Positions 1 to 6,067 of a stretch of 11,514 bases of DNA are shown piece by piece. This stretch comes from Candidatus Falkowiibacteriota bacterium (lineage in GTDB: Bacteria > Patescibacteriota > Patescibacteriia > JACRDY01). The position numbers and the translations under genes were made by a program. The DNA lies in the NCBI GenBank assembly GCA_016218485.1, contig JACRDY010000054.1:1-11514 (forward strand), given 5' to 3'. The notes beneath the pieces are model-generated. The model had not been told where the DNA came from. It saw only the letters and a program-made list of their open reading frames with translations, and did not search any database. Every line of letters begins with the position of its first letter. Within the stretch, counting starts at the first letter, position 1.

Positions 1-138
1 GTTAAAAAGATGGTTACTGTTCTGAATAACAAACCACGAAAATCTTTAAACTACCAAACACCTTACGAGGCGATGGTAGAGCATAATTTATTCATAAAAA
101 ACAAAACCCCGGAAGTTGCACTTGGGGGTGGAATTTAG
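1..138 (+). CDS. IS30-family transposase, C-terminal end (partial)
   Basis: Reading frame 1 is open from the window edge to TAG at 136-138 and gives 45 residues. They contain the stretch LNNKPRKSLNYQTPYE and end in EVALGGGI. Both match what I know of IS30-family transposases, in which the end of the DDE integrase core carries an 'N.RPRK.L.Y.TP.E' block and the protein often ends in a VALRGGI-like tail. The catalytic Asp and Glu residues would lie upstream, outside the window, so I cannot tell whether the enzyme is intact. The family normally moves by cut-and-paste or via a circular intermediate. This is the right-hand end of an insertion sequence whose terminal repeat should lie somewhere between about 139 and 300. 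There is no second copy in the window to fix the boundary. Confidence 0.8.
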   Translation, partial: VKKMVTVLNNKPRKSLNYQTPYEAMVEHNLFIKNKTPEVALGGGI

Positions 139-155
139 GATTACTACGACTTAAA

Positions 156-184
156 AGTATAACATAGTTAACCTTTTGTGTCAA
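156..184 (-). promoter_or_regulatory. Near-consensus sigma-70 promoter pointing into the IS30 element
   Basis: On the minus strand TTGACA (plus 179-184) and TATACT (plus 156-161) are separated by exactly 17 bases. Transcription would start near 149 and run antisense into the transposase tail. One explanation is that it is the right-hand mirror copy of the element's own terminal repeat, which at the left end would carry the transposase promoter. Another is a dedicated antisense promoter. The spacing and hexamers are seen directly; the role is inferred. Confidence 0.55.
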
Positions 185-321
185 TTTGTGAACTAAAAAT
201 ACCTTAAAAATATCTAAATTAAGATAAATTATTTGAAAAATACAAAAATCAAATTCGTTTTTCTTTTAGGTAAAATAAGATGTAATAGAAACAACCTAAT
301 AAAATGTACATCGTACAACAA

Positions 322-427
322 CGTATATCTGACTCTGCTCCCTATGGTCGCTTCGTCCGTATGCTTCGCATATTAGATATACGCGAACGTTATGTGAAAC
401 TTGAAACAAGGTGCGTTTCAAGTTTCA
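322..427. repeat. Two adjacent hairpins in the IS30-dciA spacer
   Basis: The spacer 139-482 holds no convincing gene. Two inverted repeats stand out. The first pairs CGTATATCT (322-330) with AGATATACG (375-383) and contains a smaller hairpin TATGC-TTC-GCATA (360-372). The second is a perfect 13-bp stem, TGAAACTTGAAAC (395-407) with its complement at 415-427, around a 7-base loop. Neither is followed by a T-run on either strand, so they are not standard intrinsic terminators. Still, they sit just beyond the end of the minus-strand dciA-like gene, where a terminator would be expected. They could also be a structured RNA or a symmetric insertion target. The stretch 185-300 is very AT-rich with nothing recognisable. 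Confidence 0.5.
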
Positions 428-482
428 TAAAAACAACTTACCACCGTCCCACGACGCTCCAAACAGCATACATCAACACCCG

Positions 483-773
483 TCACTGCAAGAACCTCAT
501 GCTGCTAATTATGCTCTTCCCCAACCGTTTATTTAAGGCAGCGACAATTTCCCCTTGATGCAGCTGGAGTTCCTGCGCCATGACTGACGACAAACAGGCC
601 ACGGTCAGGATGCCGTCTTTGATATAGAGCGCCTGGGTGCGCTTGCCGACATTGCCGCCCAGTATCGCGCCGGCCACTTCGGCAAAAGCCTCCACGGCCA
701 AGGCCGCGTCCACCTGTTTGGCAATGGGTGAACGGTTCATTTTTTTACCCAAAATGTTTTTGAGGGAATCCAT
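483..773 (-). CDS. DUF721/DciA-like protein
   Basis: This 96-residue protein fits the DUF721 (DciA-like) family: a short N-terminal helix, a small core with the pattern LYIKDGILTVACLSSVMAQEL (residues about 49-69), then a helix ending near ALNKRLGK. In the family this pattern usually reads 'L..G.L.V...SS.WAQEL'; here Met replaces the usual Trp. DciA proteins are thought to help load the replicative helicase DnaB where DnaC is absent; assigning that role here is by family only. The start ATG lies 3 bases after the TAG of the upstream helicase gene. A GGAG sits 10 bases ahead of the ATG, inside the end of that gene, so translation is probably coupled to it. The stop is TGA. The length is normal for short DciA-like proteins. 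Confidence 0.7.
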   Translation of the reverse strand: MDSLKNILGKKMNRSPIAKQVDAALAVEAFAEVAGAILGGNVGKRTQALYIKDGILTVACLSSVMAQELQLHQGEIVAALNKRLGKSIISSMRFLQ

Positions 774-776
774 AGG

Positions 777-3700
777 CTAAACGCTCCGAATGTCAGCCAT
801 GTCTTTAAACTGGCAAAACTTGCACTGACCGGCCGAGTCATGGGTAAAGTCAGAGGTCTTAATCTCTTCAATCAAGGCAATGATCTTGGCGGTTATTTTC
901 TGCTTATCTTTTTCGTCACCGAGAAACGACACCGGCGCATCATTATCCAAATACTGGTACGTCAGCCGCCGCGGGCTTAAGCCAAAGGCCTGCTCGGCCG
1001 CCAACTGGTAAATCAGCAGCTGGTCCTTGTCCGCGCTCTCCAGTTTAATTTTTGGTTTGCCGGTTTTGTAGTCAATAATTTCCACTCCCCCGTCCAATTC
1101 ATCAATCCGGTCAATTTTGCCAGCCAGCCAGTATTGACCCAGGCGGATCTTAAACCCGCTCTCCAGCTTTAAAGGTCGCGGCGGGTGCGCTTGTAAATAA
1201 GTGTAATACTGCCGCAAAACGCGCCGTCCCTTGTCACGATACTCCTGCTGCTCTCGCCTGTCACGATACCAGGCGTCAATCCAGCTCTCGTCATAGAGCC
1301 GCAGCAGTGTTTCCAGCGGCGACAGTTTGGTTCCTGCCAAAACTGTATCCGCGCCGAAAAGGTCAGCCTGACCGCCGGAGCGGCCGTCCAAGAACAGCTG
1401 CATGAACTTCTGCAGCGTCAGGTGAATGGTATTGCCAAAACTCAAGTACGAACTGCCCGGCGGCACGATCTTGAGAATATACAAATACTTGTACTGCACC
1501 GGACAACGCTCAAAGGTGGACAGCTGGGAATAGGTGAAGACTTTGGGCAGCGGCAGCGCCGTCACCGGCTGCGCCGGCCGTGGAACATATTTAATATCCA
1601 GCACGTGCTCTTCACTGAATGCGGTTGAAGCGTCCAACGGCCGTTCACCGTACCCCAGCTCGGTCAAAAACACCGAGGGTTTTTTCTGGCGCTGCCCGCC
1701 GTAGTCTTTGGCTGAAGTGAAATACAGTCCCTGCTTGGCGCGCGTCATGGCCACGTACAAGAGCCGCCGCTCTTCCTGCAGGTGCGCGTCGCCCTCGGGC
1801 AGCACTTCCTTAATCAGCGCCTCGGGCAGCTCAATGGGGTCACCCCGCTCCGTGGTGGGAAAACGCAGCTGCACTAGATTAACAATAAAGACATATTTAA
1901 ATTCCAAACCTTTGGAGCCGTGCACCGTCATCACCCGCACCACGTCCGGGCCGGCCTCTAAATCCACTTCCAGCGCTCCCTCTTCGCCCGCCTCAATTTC
2001 CAGGCGCATCAGGCGCATAAAATTCTTGAGTTTCGGCTCGTCACTGGCTTGTTCAAAATCACGGATTTTCTGGTACAGCTGCCGCAGGTAACCCAAATCT
2101 TCAGCCGCCCACTGCGTGTCGGCATTTTTTAAATACTCCGTGTAACCTAAATCAGCCAGCGCCGTCACCATGACCTCACCGGCGCTTTTCTCGGCCGCCA
2201 GCGCCGTATGTTTGGCAATGAAACTTAAAATATGATTGATTTCATCAAAACTCTCCCGCGACAAACGCGCGCTGTACTCCCCCACATGCTGCAGGCTCTC
2301 GTAGAGCGACCAGCCCTTATACTTGGCTTGGTGGGAGATTTGAATCAAGTCAGCGCCCGGCAGCTTGAACACCGGAAAATTCAACACGCGCCAGACCGCC
2401 GCGCTCTCGTGGTAGTCATCTAGTAAATTGAAATAGGCCAGCACGTCCAAGATTACCTCTTTGGTGTACAGACCGCGCAAGGCCATAAACTGGAACGGCA
2501 CGCCGGAACGTTGTAGCGCGAGGTTAAAAGGACGCGCCGCGGCGTTGGAGCGCACTAAGATAGCGAAGTCCGACCACAGCGCTGACTGGTCTTGCTTTTT
2601 CAGTTCAATGATTTTATTCAGCACGCCGGCCACTTCTTGGTTGGCCGTCTCAAAACGCAGGTGCGCAGTCTCACAGGGTAGTGTGCTGGCGGCGCGCAAT
2701 TTCTTGTTAATGACTTTAAACTTCTTCAGGTCAACGCCTTTTTGTTTAGCCTGGGCTGAAATTTCCTTGGATTCATTGAGTTTGCACTCCAATCTGTTAG
2801 GGTTATTATGCTGGATGAAGGTATAGGCCAGATCCAGAATCGGCTGGGCTGAACGGTAGTTCTCGGTCAGCACGACTTCGTGAGCCTGCGGGTAATCACT
2901 CTTGAATTCCAAAATATTACTAAGGGAAGCGCCCCGGAAACGGTAAATGGCCTGATCGTCGTCCCCCACCACCGTGATATTATTGCGTGGTTGCGCTAAG
3001 AGCTTGACCAATTGGTACTGGGCCCAGTTGGTGTCCTGGAACTCATCCACCAGTATATGCTTAAACTGTTCTTGGTACATGTTTAAAATCTGCGGCCGTT
3101 CTTGGAAGAGCTTAAGCGTGTAATTAATCAGGTCGCCGAAATCCAAAGCGTTATTTTCCAGGAGCAGCTGCTGGTAGGTATGGTAGGCGTCAGCCACTTC
3201 ATTCAGCCGGCTCACCTCCAATACATCATCCGAAACTTCTCCGCCTTGGCTATTTTGCTTATTTGTTTCTTGGCTTATTTGTTTCTTTGCTTCATTGCTT
3301 TCTTGCTTCTTTGCTTCTTTGCTTCTTTGCTTTCTTGCTTTCCCGCCCGAGCTCTCCATCCCGTCCAAATCAACTCTCAATTTTTCCGCGTGCGCCAAAT
3401 AGGCCGCGGCGGAGATCATTTCATCTTTGGCGCGGGAAAAGTGTTTGATGAGCGCGTGGATGAATTGAGCGGGGTTGCCTAAGGGTCTATAGTAATCTAA
3501 ATTAAATTTGTCCAGATTCTCGCGCACCAGCAGCCACTGCGCCGTCTCGTTCAGGACTTTGAAGTTGGTCGGCAGACCAATATCCAGGGCGTGCGCCTGC
3601 AGAATCCGCTCACAAAAGGCGTGAAAGGTGGAGATCCATGTCTCCACATAGCCATAGGGCAGCAGGTTACTGACCCGCTCTGCCATTTCCTCGGCGGCTT

Positions 3701-3893
3701 TTTCGGTAAAAGTCACGGCCAGAATTTCTTCCGGTTTTAACTTTTGCTCAATAATCAGCCAGGCCAGGCGCTGGGTCAAGACAGTGGTCTTGCCCGTGCC
3801 GGCCCCGGCCACGATCAGGAGCGGCCCGCTCGCGTGCGTCACCGCCGCTTGCTGTTCAGGATTGAGATTTTTGGTAATTTCTCCGACTTCCAT
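777..3893 (-). CDS. UvrD/PcrA-like superfamily 1 helicase fused to an AddB-type PD-(D/E)XK nuclease
   Basis: A 1038-residue DNA helicase-nuclease. Superfamily 1A motifs are all visible: Q motif NPEQQAAV (11-18), Walker A GAGTGKTT (30-37), motif Ia VTFTEKAAEEM (60-70), Walker B VDEFQD (282-287), motif III VGDDDQAIYRFRGA (309-322), motif IV TENYRS (343-348), motif V VMTVHGSKGLEF (654-665) and motif VI LLYVAMTRAK (711-720). The C-terminal third is a RecB/AddB-like nuclease with H824, D928, D941 and K943 (DYKTGKPK) in place. The iron-sulfur cysteines C797, C1024 and C1027 are present, but the expected fourth, at 1033, is Ala. The helicase is likely to act in recombination or repair of duplex ends. 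Residues 185-217 form a Lys/Gln-rich insertion with an 8-residue period, between motif Ib and Walker B. The ATG at 3893 gives the full Q motif. Only weak ribosome-binding sequence precedes it, and the predicted promoter is so close that the mRNA could be nearly leaderless. Confidence 0.93.
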   Translation of the reverse strand: MEVGEITKNLNPEQQAAVTHASGPLLIVAGAGTGKTTVLTQRLAWLIIEQKLKPEEILAVTFTEKAAEEMAERVSNLLPYGYVETWISTFHAFCERILQAHALDIGLPTNFKVLNETAQWLLVRENLDKFNLDYYRPLGNPAQFIHALIKHFSRAKDEMISAAAYLAHAEKLRVDLDGMESSGGKARKQRSKEAKKQESNEAKKQISQETNKQNSQGGEVSDDVLEVSRLNEVADAYHTYQQLLLENNALDFGDLINYTLKLFQERPQILNMYQEQFKHILVDEFQDTNWAQYQLVKLLAQPRNNITVVGDDDQAIYRFRGASLSNILEFKSDYPQAHEVVLTENYRSAQPILDLAYTFIQHNNPNRLECKLNESKEISAQAKQKGVDLKKFKVINKKLRAASTLPCETAHLRFETANQEVAGVLNKIIELKKQDQSALWSDFAILVRSNAAARPFNLALQRSGVPFQFMALRGLYTKEVILDVLAYFNLLDDYHESAAVWRVLNFPVFKLPGADLIQISHQAKYKGWSLYESLQHVGEYSARLSRESFDEINHILSFIAKHTALAAEKSAGEVMVTALADLGYTEYLKNADTQWAAEDLGYLRQLYQKIRDFEQASDEPKLKNFMRLMRLEIEAGEEGALEVDLEAGPDVVRVMTVHGSKGLEFKYVFIVNLVQLRFPTTERGDPIELPEALIKEVLPEGDAHLQEERRLLYVAMTRAKQGLYFTSAKDYGGQRQKKPSVFLTELGYGERPLDASTAFSEEHVLDIKYVPRPAQPVTALPLPKVFTYSQLSTFERCPVQYKYLYILKIVPPGSSYLSFGNTIHLTLQKFMQLFLDGRSGGQADLFGADTVLAGTKLSPLETLLRLYDESWIDAWYRDRREQQEYRDKGRRVLRQYYTYLQAHPPRPLKLESGFKIRLGQYWLAGKIDRIDELDGGVEIIDYKTGKPKIKLESADKDQLLIYQLAAEQAFGLSPRRLTYQYLDNDAPVSFLGDEKDKQKITAKIIALIEEIKTSDFTHDSAGQCKFCQFKDMADIRSV
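3255..3342 (-). repeat. In-frame 8-bp tandem repeat inside the helicase gene
   Basis: Eleven consecutive 8-bp units of the type TTGCTTCT (plus strand), with a degenerate further unit at 3247-3254. Units near 3303-3326 are identical; those towards 3255 have drifted. Because 8 is not a multiple of 3, three units give one 8-residue peptide period, seen as KQRSKEAK, KQESNEAK, KQISQETN. The reading frame stays open throughout. The insertion falls between conserved helicase motifs, probably in a surface loop of domain 1B. Confidence 0.9.
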
Positions 3894-3902
3894 AGCGACT
3901 CT

Positions 3903-3931
3903 ATTTTAACATAAAGACTGCGAATTACGAA
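3903..3931 (-). promoter_or_regulatory. Possible promoter of the helicase-dciA unit
   Basis: On the minus strand an extended -10, TGTTAAAAT (TAAAAT at plus 3903-3908), lies 9 bases before the helicase ATG, with a weak -35 TTCGTA (3926-3931) at 17-base spacing. A start point only about 3 bases before the ATG would make the message almost leaderless, consistent with the lack of a clear Shine-Dalgarno. The weak -35 keeps confidence low. Confidence 0.35.
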
Positions 3932-3935
3932 TCCG

Positions 3936-4162
3936 TACCTGCCTTCGCCGAAGCGGAGCGCTTCAGCTCCGCGCAGGCAGGCGAATGTACGAATACCCCA
4001 CCGTAACTCCCCCTGCCCCGCACAATGCGGGGGGAGACGCCTCCGTTGCTGACCCCGCATTGTGCGGGGGAAGCTTACGGAGGCGAGAGGGGGTGGGAGC
4101 AAAAACCCCACCCTGTCCCTCCCCTTACTTCGGTCGCCTGCGGCGAACCTTGTAAGGGGAGG
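3936..4162. repeat. GC-rich cluster of nested palindromes
   Basis: Most of the 357-base spacer between the divergent helicase and 4251 genes is made of inverted repeats and contains no supported gene. From left to right: CCTGCC (3938-3943) with GGCAGG (3976-3981), enclosing GAAGCG-GAG-CGCTTC; two hairpins that are also inverted copies of each other, CCCCGCA-CAA-TGCGGGG (4016-4032) and CCCCGCA-TTG-TGCGGGG (4053-4069); CGCCTCCGT (4038-4046) with its complement (4077-4085); GGGTGGG (4091-4097) with CCCACCC (4107-4113); and CCTCCCCTTAC (4118-4128) with GTAAGGGGAGG (4152-4162). This looks like dispersed REP-like palindromes that have inserted into one another. Confidence 0.7.
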
Positions 4163-4191
4163 AGACGTGCTATTCCGGCTTTATTCCTCCG

Positions 4192-4219
4192 TTGACAACC
4201 AATTTTTTTATGATAAACT
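4192..4219 (+). promoter_or_regulatory. Promoter for the 4251 gene
   Basis: A perfect -35 TTGACA (4192-4197), 16-base spacer and -10 TAAACT (4214-4219) preceded by TGA, which makes an extended -10. Transcription would start near 4226, about 25 bases before the ATG. It lies just outside the palindrome cluster. Confidence 0.6.
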
Positions 4220-4250
4220 AAACGAAACCGAGCAGTAATAATGTTCAAAA

Positions 4251-5030
4251 ATGAACGATCTGCAAAAACCCTTTTACAGCTTTTCCATTGATGATGTCTT
4301 TGACGCACTGATTGAGCTGACGGATACCCCTAGGGAGGTCTTTAGCCATCCATTTTTTTCTTTTCTCCAATCAATTCATGAGCAGTTCGGAACCAATGTT
4401 GATTGCTACCTTTTTTACCAAAAAAAAGTTGGAGGGAAACTCCGCACGCTGGCGGAAGTAACCGACAAGTATGCGGCCACCTTGGCGACCAATACCTGGC
4501 TACGTTTTGGTCCGCACGCGCTGGATTTTGAAACTCCGCCATACCAGCAATCGCCCGAGGAGTTCACCGCCACGCTTAGCAAGATATACCAAGAAATCAA
4601 CCGTTTCACCGGCAGAGCCAGTAATGCCAAGCTGGTACGCCTGCATTTCTTCTCGGCGATGTATGAAGTGGCCAACTACTGGCGCCAGCAAGGCGTAGAG
4701 TACCTGTTTACCCGGGATCAACTTGAACCGGCCAGCTACCGGATAAGTGATGAAGCCAACGCCACCCTGGCTCGCCAGGGCCTAGCAGCCTACGAAGGTC
4801 TGAAATTTATCCGAACGAATTTCCGTCTTGAGTTCGCGGGCCCAAAAAAGACACTAGAGAGTCCGGCAGAGGTCATTGAACGGTACGTCAAAAAAAGTAT
4901 CAACGACTATGGCTTCTTCACCTTCTTCACCCATGACATTGAATTTCTCGGTGACGCCAAAGCCAAAACAGAACACTATACCCGCACTATCCTAGAGTAT
5001 CTCACCAAAAACAACATTCCTTCTCTTTAG
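4251..5030 (+). CDS. Polysaccharide-deacetylase-superfamily-like protein
   Basis: A 259-residue protein without signal peptide or membrane segment. It resembles divergent members of the NodB/CE4 (polysaccharide deacetylase-like) superfamily: FSIDDV at 11-16 in the position of the metal-binding Asp-Asp motif, WLRFGPHALDFE at 83-94 where the His motif is expected, LHFFSAMYE (131-139) as a possible middle motif, and FFTHDIEF (225-232) as the closing Leu/Phe-x-His motif. In the classic family these residues hold a metal and remove acetyl groups from sugars. The substrate here is unknown and the cytoplasmic location is unusual for a cell-wall enzyme. The gene has its own promoter and ends in a shared terminator, so it is a single-gene unit. 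The ATG is the first in frame after a stop at 4239, and no clear Shine-Dalgarno precedes it. A small palindrome, GTTCA-AAAA-TGAAC (4243-4256), covers the start codon. Confidence 0.65.
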   Translation: MNDLQKPFYSFSIDDVFDALIELTDTPREVFSHPFFSFLQSIHEQFGTNVDCYLFYQKKVGGKLRTLAEVTDKYAATLATNTWLRFGPHALDFETPPYQQSPEEFTATLSKIYQEINRFTGRASNAKLVRLHFFSAMYEVANYWRQQGVEYLFTRDQLEPASYRISDEANATLARQGLAAYEGLKFIRTNFRLEFAGPKKTLESPAEVIERYVKKSINDYGFFTFFTHDIEFLGDAKAKTEHYTRTILEYLTKNNIPSL

Positions 5031-5062
5031 CTGAATAAAGACTCATGACATCCCACCCTACC

Positions 5063-5086
5063 AAAAACCCCTTTCAAGGGGCTTTT
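5063..5086. terminator. Bidirectional intrinsic terminator
   Basis: A CCCCT-TTCA-AGGGG stem-loop (5068-5081) is flanked by AAAAA on the left (5063-5067) and CTTTT on the right (5082-5086). It therefore ends in a T-run on both strands. It lies between the convergent 4251 gene and lexA and can serve both. Confidence 0.8.
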
Positions 5087-5125
5087 GTGTCACCGTTTAC
5101 TATTGAGGTCATCTCATTATTTATT

Positions 5126-5746
5126 TTACACCTTTTTAAAATTCCTGATCACCGCCCGGACAATACCCTGAATCAGCGGATCTTTGACGTAGATGGGGTT
5201 GAGGGTTTTGTTGGCGGGCTGCAAACGAATGCGGCCGGCCTCGCGGTAAAACTTCTTGAGCGTGGCGTAGGCGTTGTCCAGGAGCGCCACGACGGTGTCG
5301 CCGTTACTGGGGCTGGGATTACGCTCCACCACCACGTAGTCGCCATCCAGAATGCCGTCCTCAATCATACTCTCGCCTTTCACCTGCAAGACATATGAAT
5401 TGGCGCGAGAGAGTACCAAATTGGCGGGAATGGCGATCATCTCGGGGTTAGCGATAGCCTCAATCGGCTGACCCGCGGCAATCAATCCCATCAAGGGCAG
5501 GTTCACAATTTCACCGATATTTAGTTCACCCTCATCCGTCGGGATCAGCTCAATAGCGCGCGCACCAGAGCCGGTGCGCCGCAGGTAGCCTTTGGCCTCA
5601 AGTGCGCCAATATGCTGCGCCACGGTCGCCACTGAAGACAATTTAAAATGACCGGCAATTTCCCGAAAACTCGGGGCATAACCGTGGTCAATGATAAAAT
5701 CCTGGATGAACTCCAACATTTCGTATTGTTTTTTGGTTAAACCCAT
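5126..5746 (-). CDS. lexA: LexA repressor
   Basis: A 206-residue SOS repressor and self-cleaving protease. The N-terminal winged helix (about 1-65) includes YAPSFREIAGHFKLSS as helix 2 and the turn, followed by the recognition helix. The peptidase half has the cleavage site Ala91-Gly92 (LIAAGQP), catalytic Ser126 (KGESMIEDGI) and Lys164 (ATLKKF). The Ser-Lys distance of 38 is close to the 37 of the E. coli protein, and nothing essential is missing. RecA filaments formed on damaged DNA trigger cleavage in this family. The gene is transcribed alone, towards the shared terminator. Its leader of about 210 bases is unusually long and contains two repeat tracts and a large hairpin. No Shine-Dalgarno is visible in front of the ATG, and a 7-bp repeat begins 10 bases upstream. 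The promoter contains a probable operator, suggesting autoregulation. Confidence 0.95.
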   Translation of the reverse strand: MGLTKKQYEMLEFIQDFIIDHGYAPSFREIAGHFKLSSVATVAQHIGALEAKGYLRRTGSGARAIELIPTDEGELNIGEIVNLPLMGLIAAGQPIEAIANPEMIAIPANLVLSRANSYVLQVKGESMIEDGILDGDYVVVERNPSPSNGDTVVALLDNAYATLKKFYREAGRIRLQPANKTLNPIYVKDPLIQGIVRAVIRNFKKV

Positions 5747-5755
5747 AGAAAATGG

Positions 5756-5804
5756 TAGTTGATAGATGATAGTTGGTAGATAGTTTTTGGCTATTAGCGG
5801 TTAG
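5756..5804. repeat. 7-bp tandem repeat next to the lexA start
   Basis: Seven consecutive 7-bp units: TAGTTGA, TAGATGA, TAGTTGG, TAGATAG, then more degenerate TTTTTGG, CTATTAG, CGGTTAG. The tract fills the place where a lexA ribosome binding site would be sought. Confidence 0.7.
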
Positions 5805-5809
5805 CCGGC

Positions 5810-5858
5810 AAACTCCTAGGTGCGTAGCGGGCCTAATCGACTACGCGCCTAGAAGTTT
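5810..5858. repeat. Long hairpin in the lexA leader
   Basis: Arms at 5810-5827 and 5841-5858 pair over 18 positions with one mismatch and one G-U pair, around a 13-base loop. There is no T-run on either side, so it is not a standard terminator. It would form in the lexA mRNA leader. Confidence 0.65.
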
Positions 5859-5871
5859 AAAAAGAACTTAA

Positions 5872-5959
5872 AAACTAAGAAACTAAGAAACTAAGAAACT
5901 AAGAAACTAAGAAACTAAGAAACTAAGAAACTAAGAAACTAAGAAACTAAGAAACTAAT
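5872..5959. repeat. 8-bp tandem repeat (AAACTAAG) in the lexA leader
   Basis: Ten perfect consecutive copies of AAACTAAG followed by one copy ending in AAT, 88 bases in all. It begins at the predicted lexA transcription start, so nearly the whole tract would be transcribed as a CUUAGUUU repeat. The perfect identity of the copies points to recent expansion. Confidence 0.95.
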
Positions 5960-5962
5960 TTC

Positions 5963-5992
5963 AGTATACCGAACAAAAACCGAACAGGTCAA
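5963..5992 (-). promoter_or_regulatory. lexA promoter
   Basis: Minus-strand TTGACC (plus 5987-5992) and TATACT (plus 5963-5968) with an 18-base spacer. The start point would be near 5956, at the edge of the 8-bp repeat tract. Confidence 0.7.
5971..5985 (-). promoter_or_regulatory. Probable LexA operator, GTTC-N7-GTTC
   Basis: Two GTTC half-sites in direct orientation on the minus strand (GAAC at plus 5971-5974 and 5982-5985), exactly 7 bases apart, lie inside the spacer of the lexA promoter. The arrangement is the one known for LexA of Alphaproteobacteria. A bound repressor there would block RNA polymerase. A third related block, AAAAACCGGAAC, occurs at 6013-6024. Confidence 0.55.
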
Positions 5993-5998
5993 GATACC

Positions 5999-6007
5999 TT
6001 ATCCACA
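5999..6007 (+). promoter_or_regulatory. DnaA box (TTATCCACA)
   Basis: A perfect match to the classical 9-base DnaA box between the two divergent promoters. There is only one perfect copy here; a one-mismatch copy (TTATCCACT) lies far away at 8726-8734. A single box may be regulatory or chance; this is not an origin on this evidence. Confidence 0.3.
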
Positions 6008-6038
6008 GGATCAAAAACCGGAACAAATCGCTGATTAC

Positions 6039-6067
6039 TTGTTTTTTAGAAACAACCGGCATACAAT
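6039..6067 (+). promoter_or_regulatory. Promoter of the 6094 gene
   Basis: TTGTTT (6039-6044), 17-base spacer, TACAAT (6062-6067). The transcript would start near 6074 and carry a leader of about 20 bases that is mostly ribosome binding site. Confidence 0.55.

Noticed and set aside
304..558. Plus-strand open frame of 84 codons
   Set aside because: It overlaps the end of the dciA-like gene, covers two hairpins, has no ribosome binding site and an implausible composition.
4243..4256. LexA site (GTTC...GAAC) over the start of the 4251 gene
   Set aside because: The half-sites are inverted and 6 bases apart, unlike the GTTC-N7-GTTC form in the lexA promoter or the GAAC-N4-GTTC form of Firmicutes.
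3839..4308. Minus-strand open frames across the palindromic spacer
   Set aside because: They are made from GC-rich inverted repeats and overlap the starts of two well-supported genes.
5045..5398. Plus-strand open frame opposite lexA
   Set aside because: It is a shadow of lexA on the other strand and runs through the terminator.
5872..5959. CRISPR array
   Set aside because: The repeat is 8 bp with no spacers; it is a simple tandem repeat.
5999..6007. Replication origin
   Set aside because: There is only one perfect DnaA box locally, with no AT-rich unwinding region of the usual form and no dnaA or dnaN next to it.
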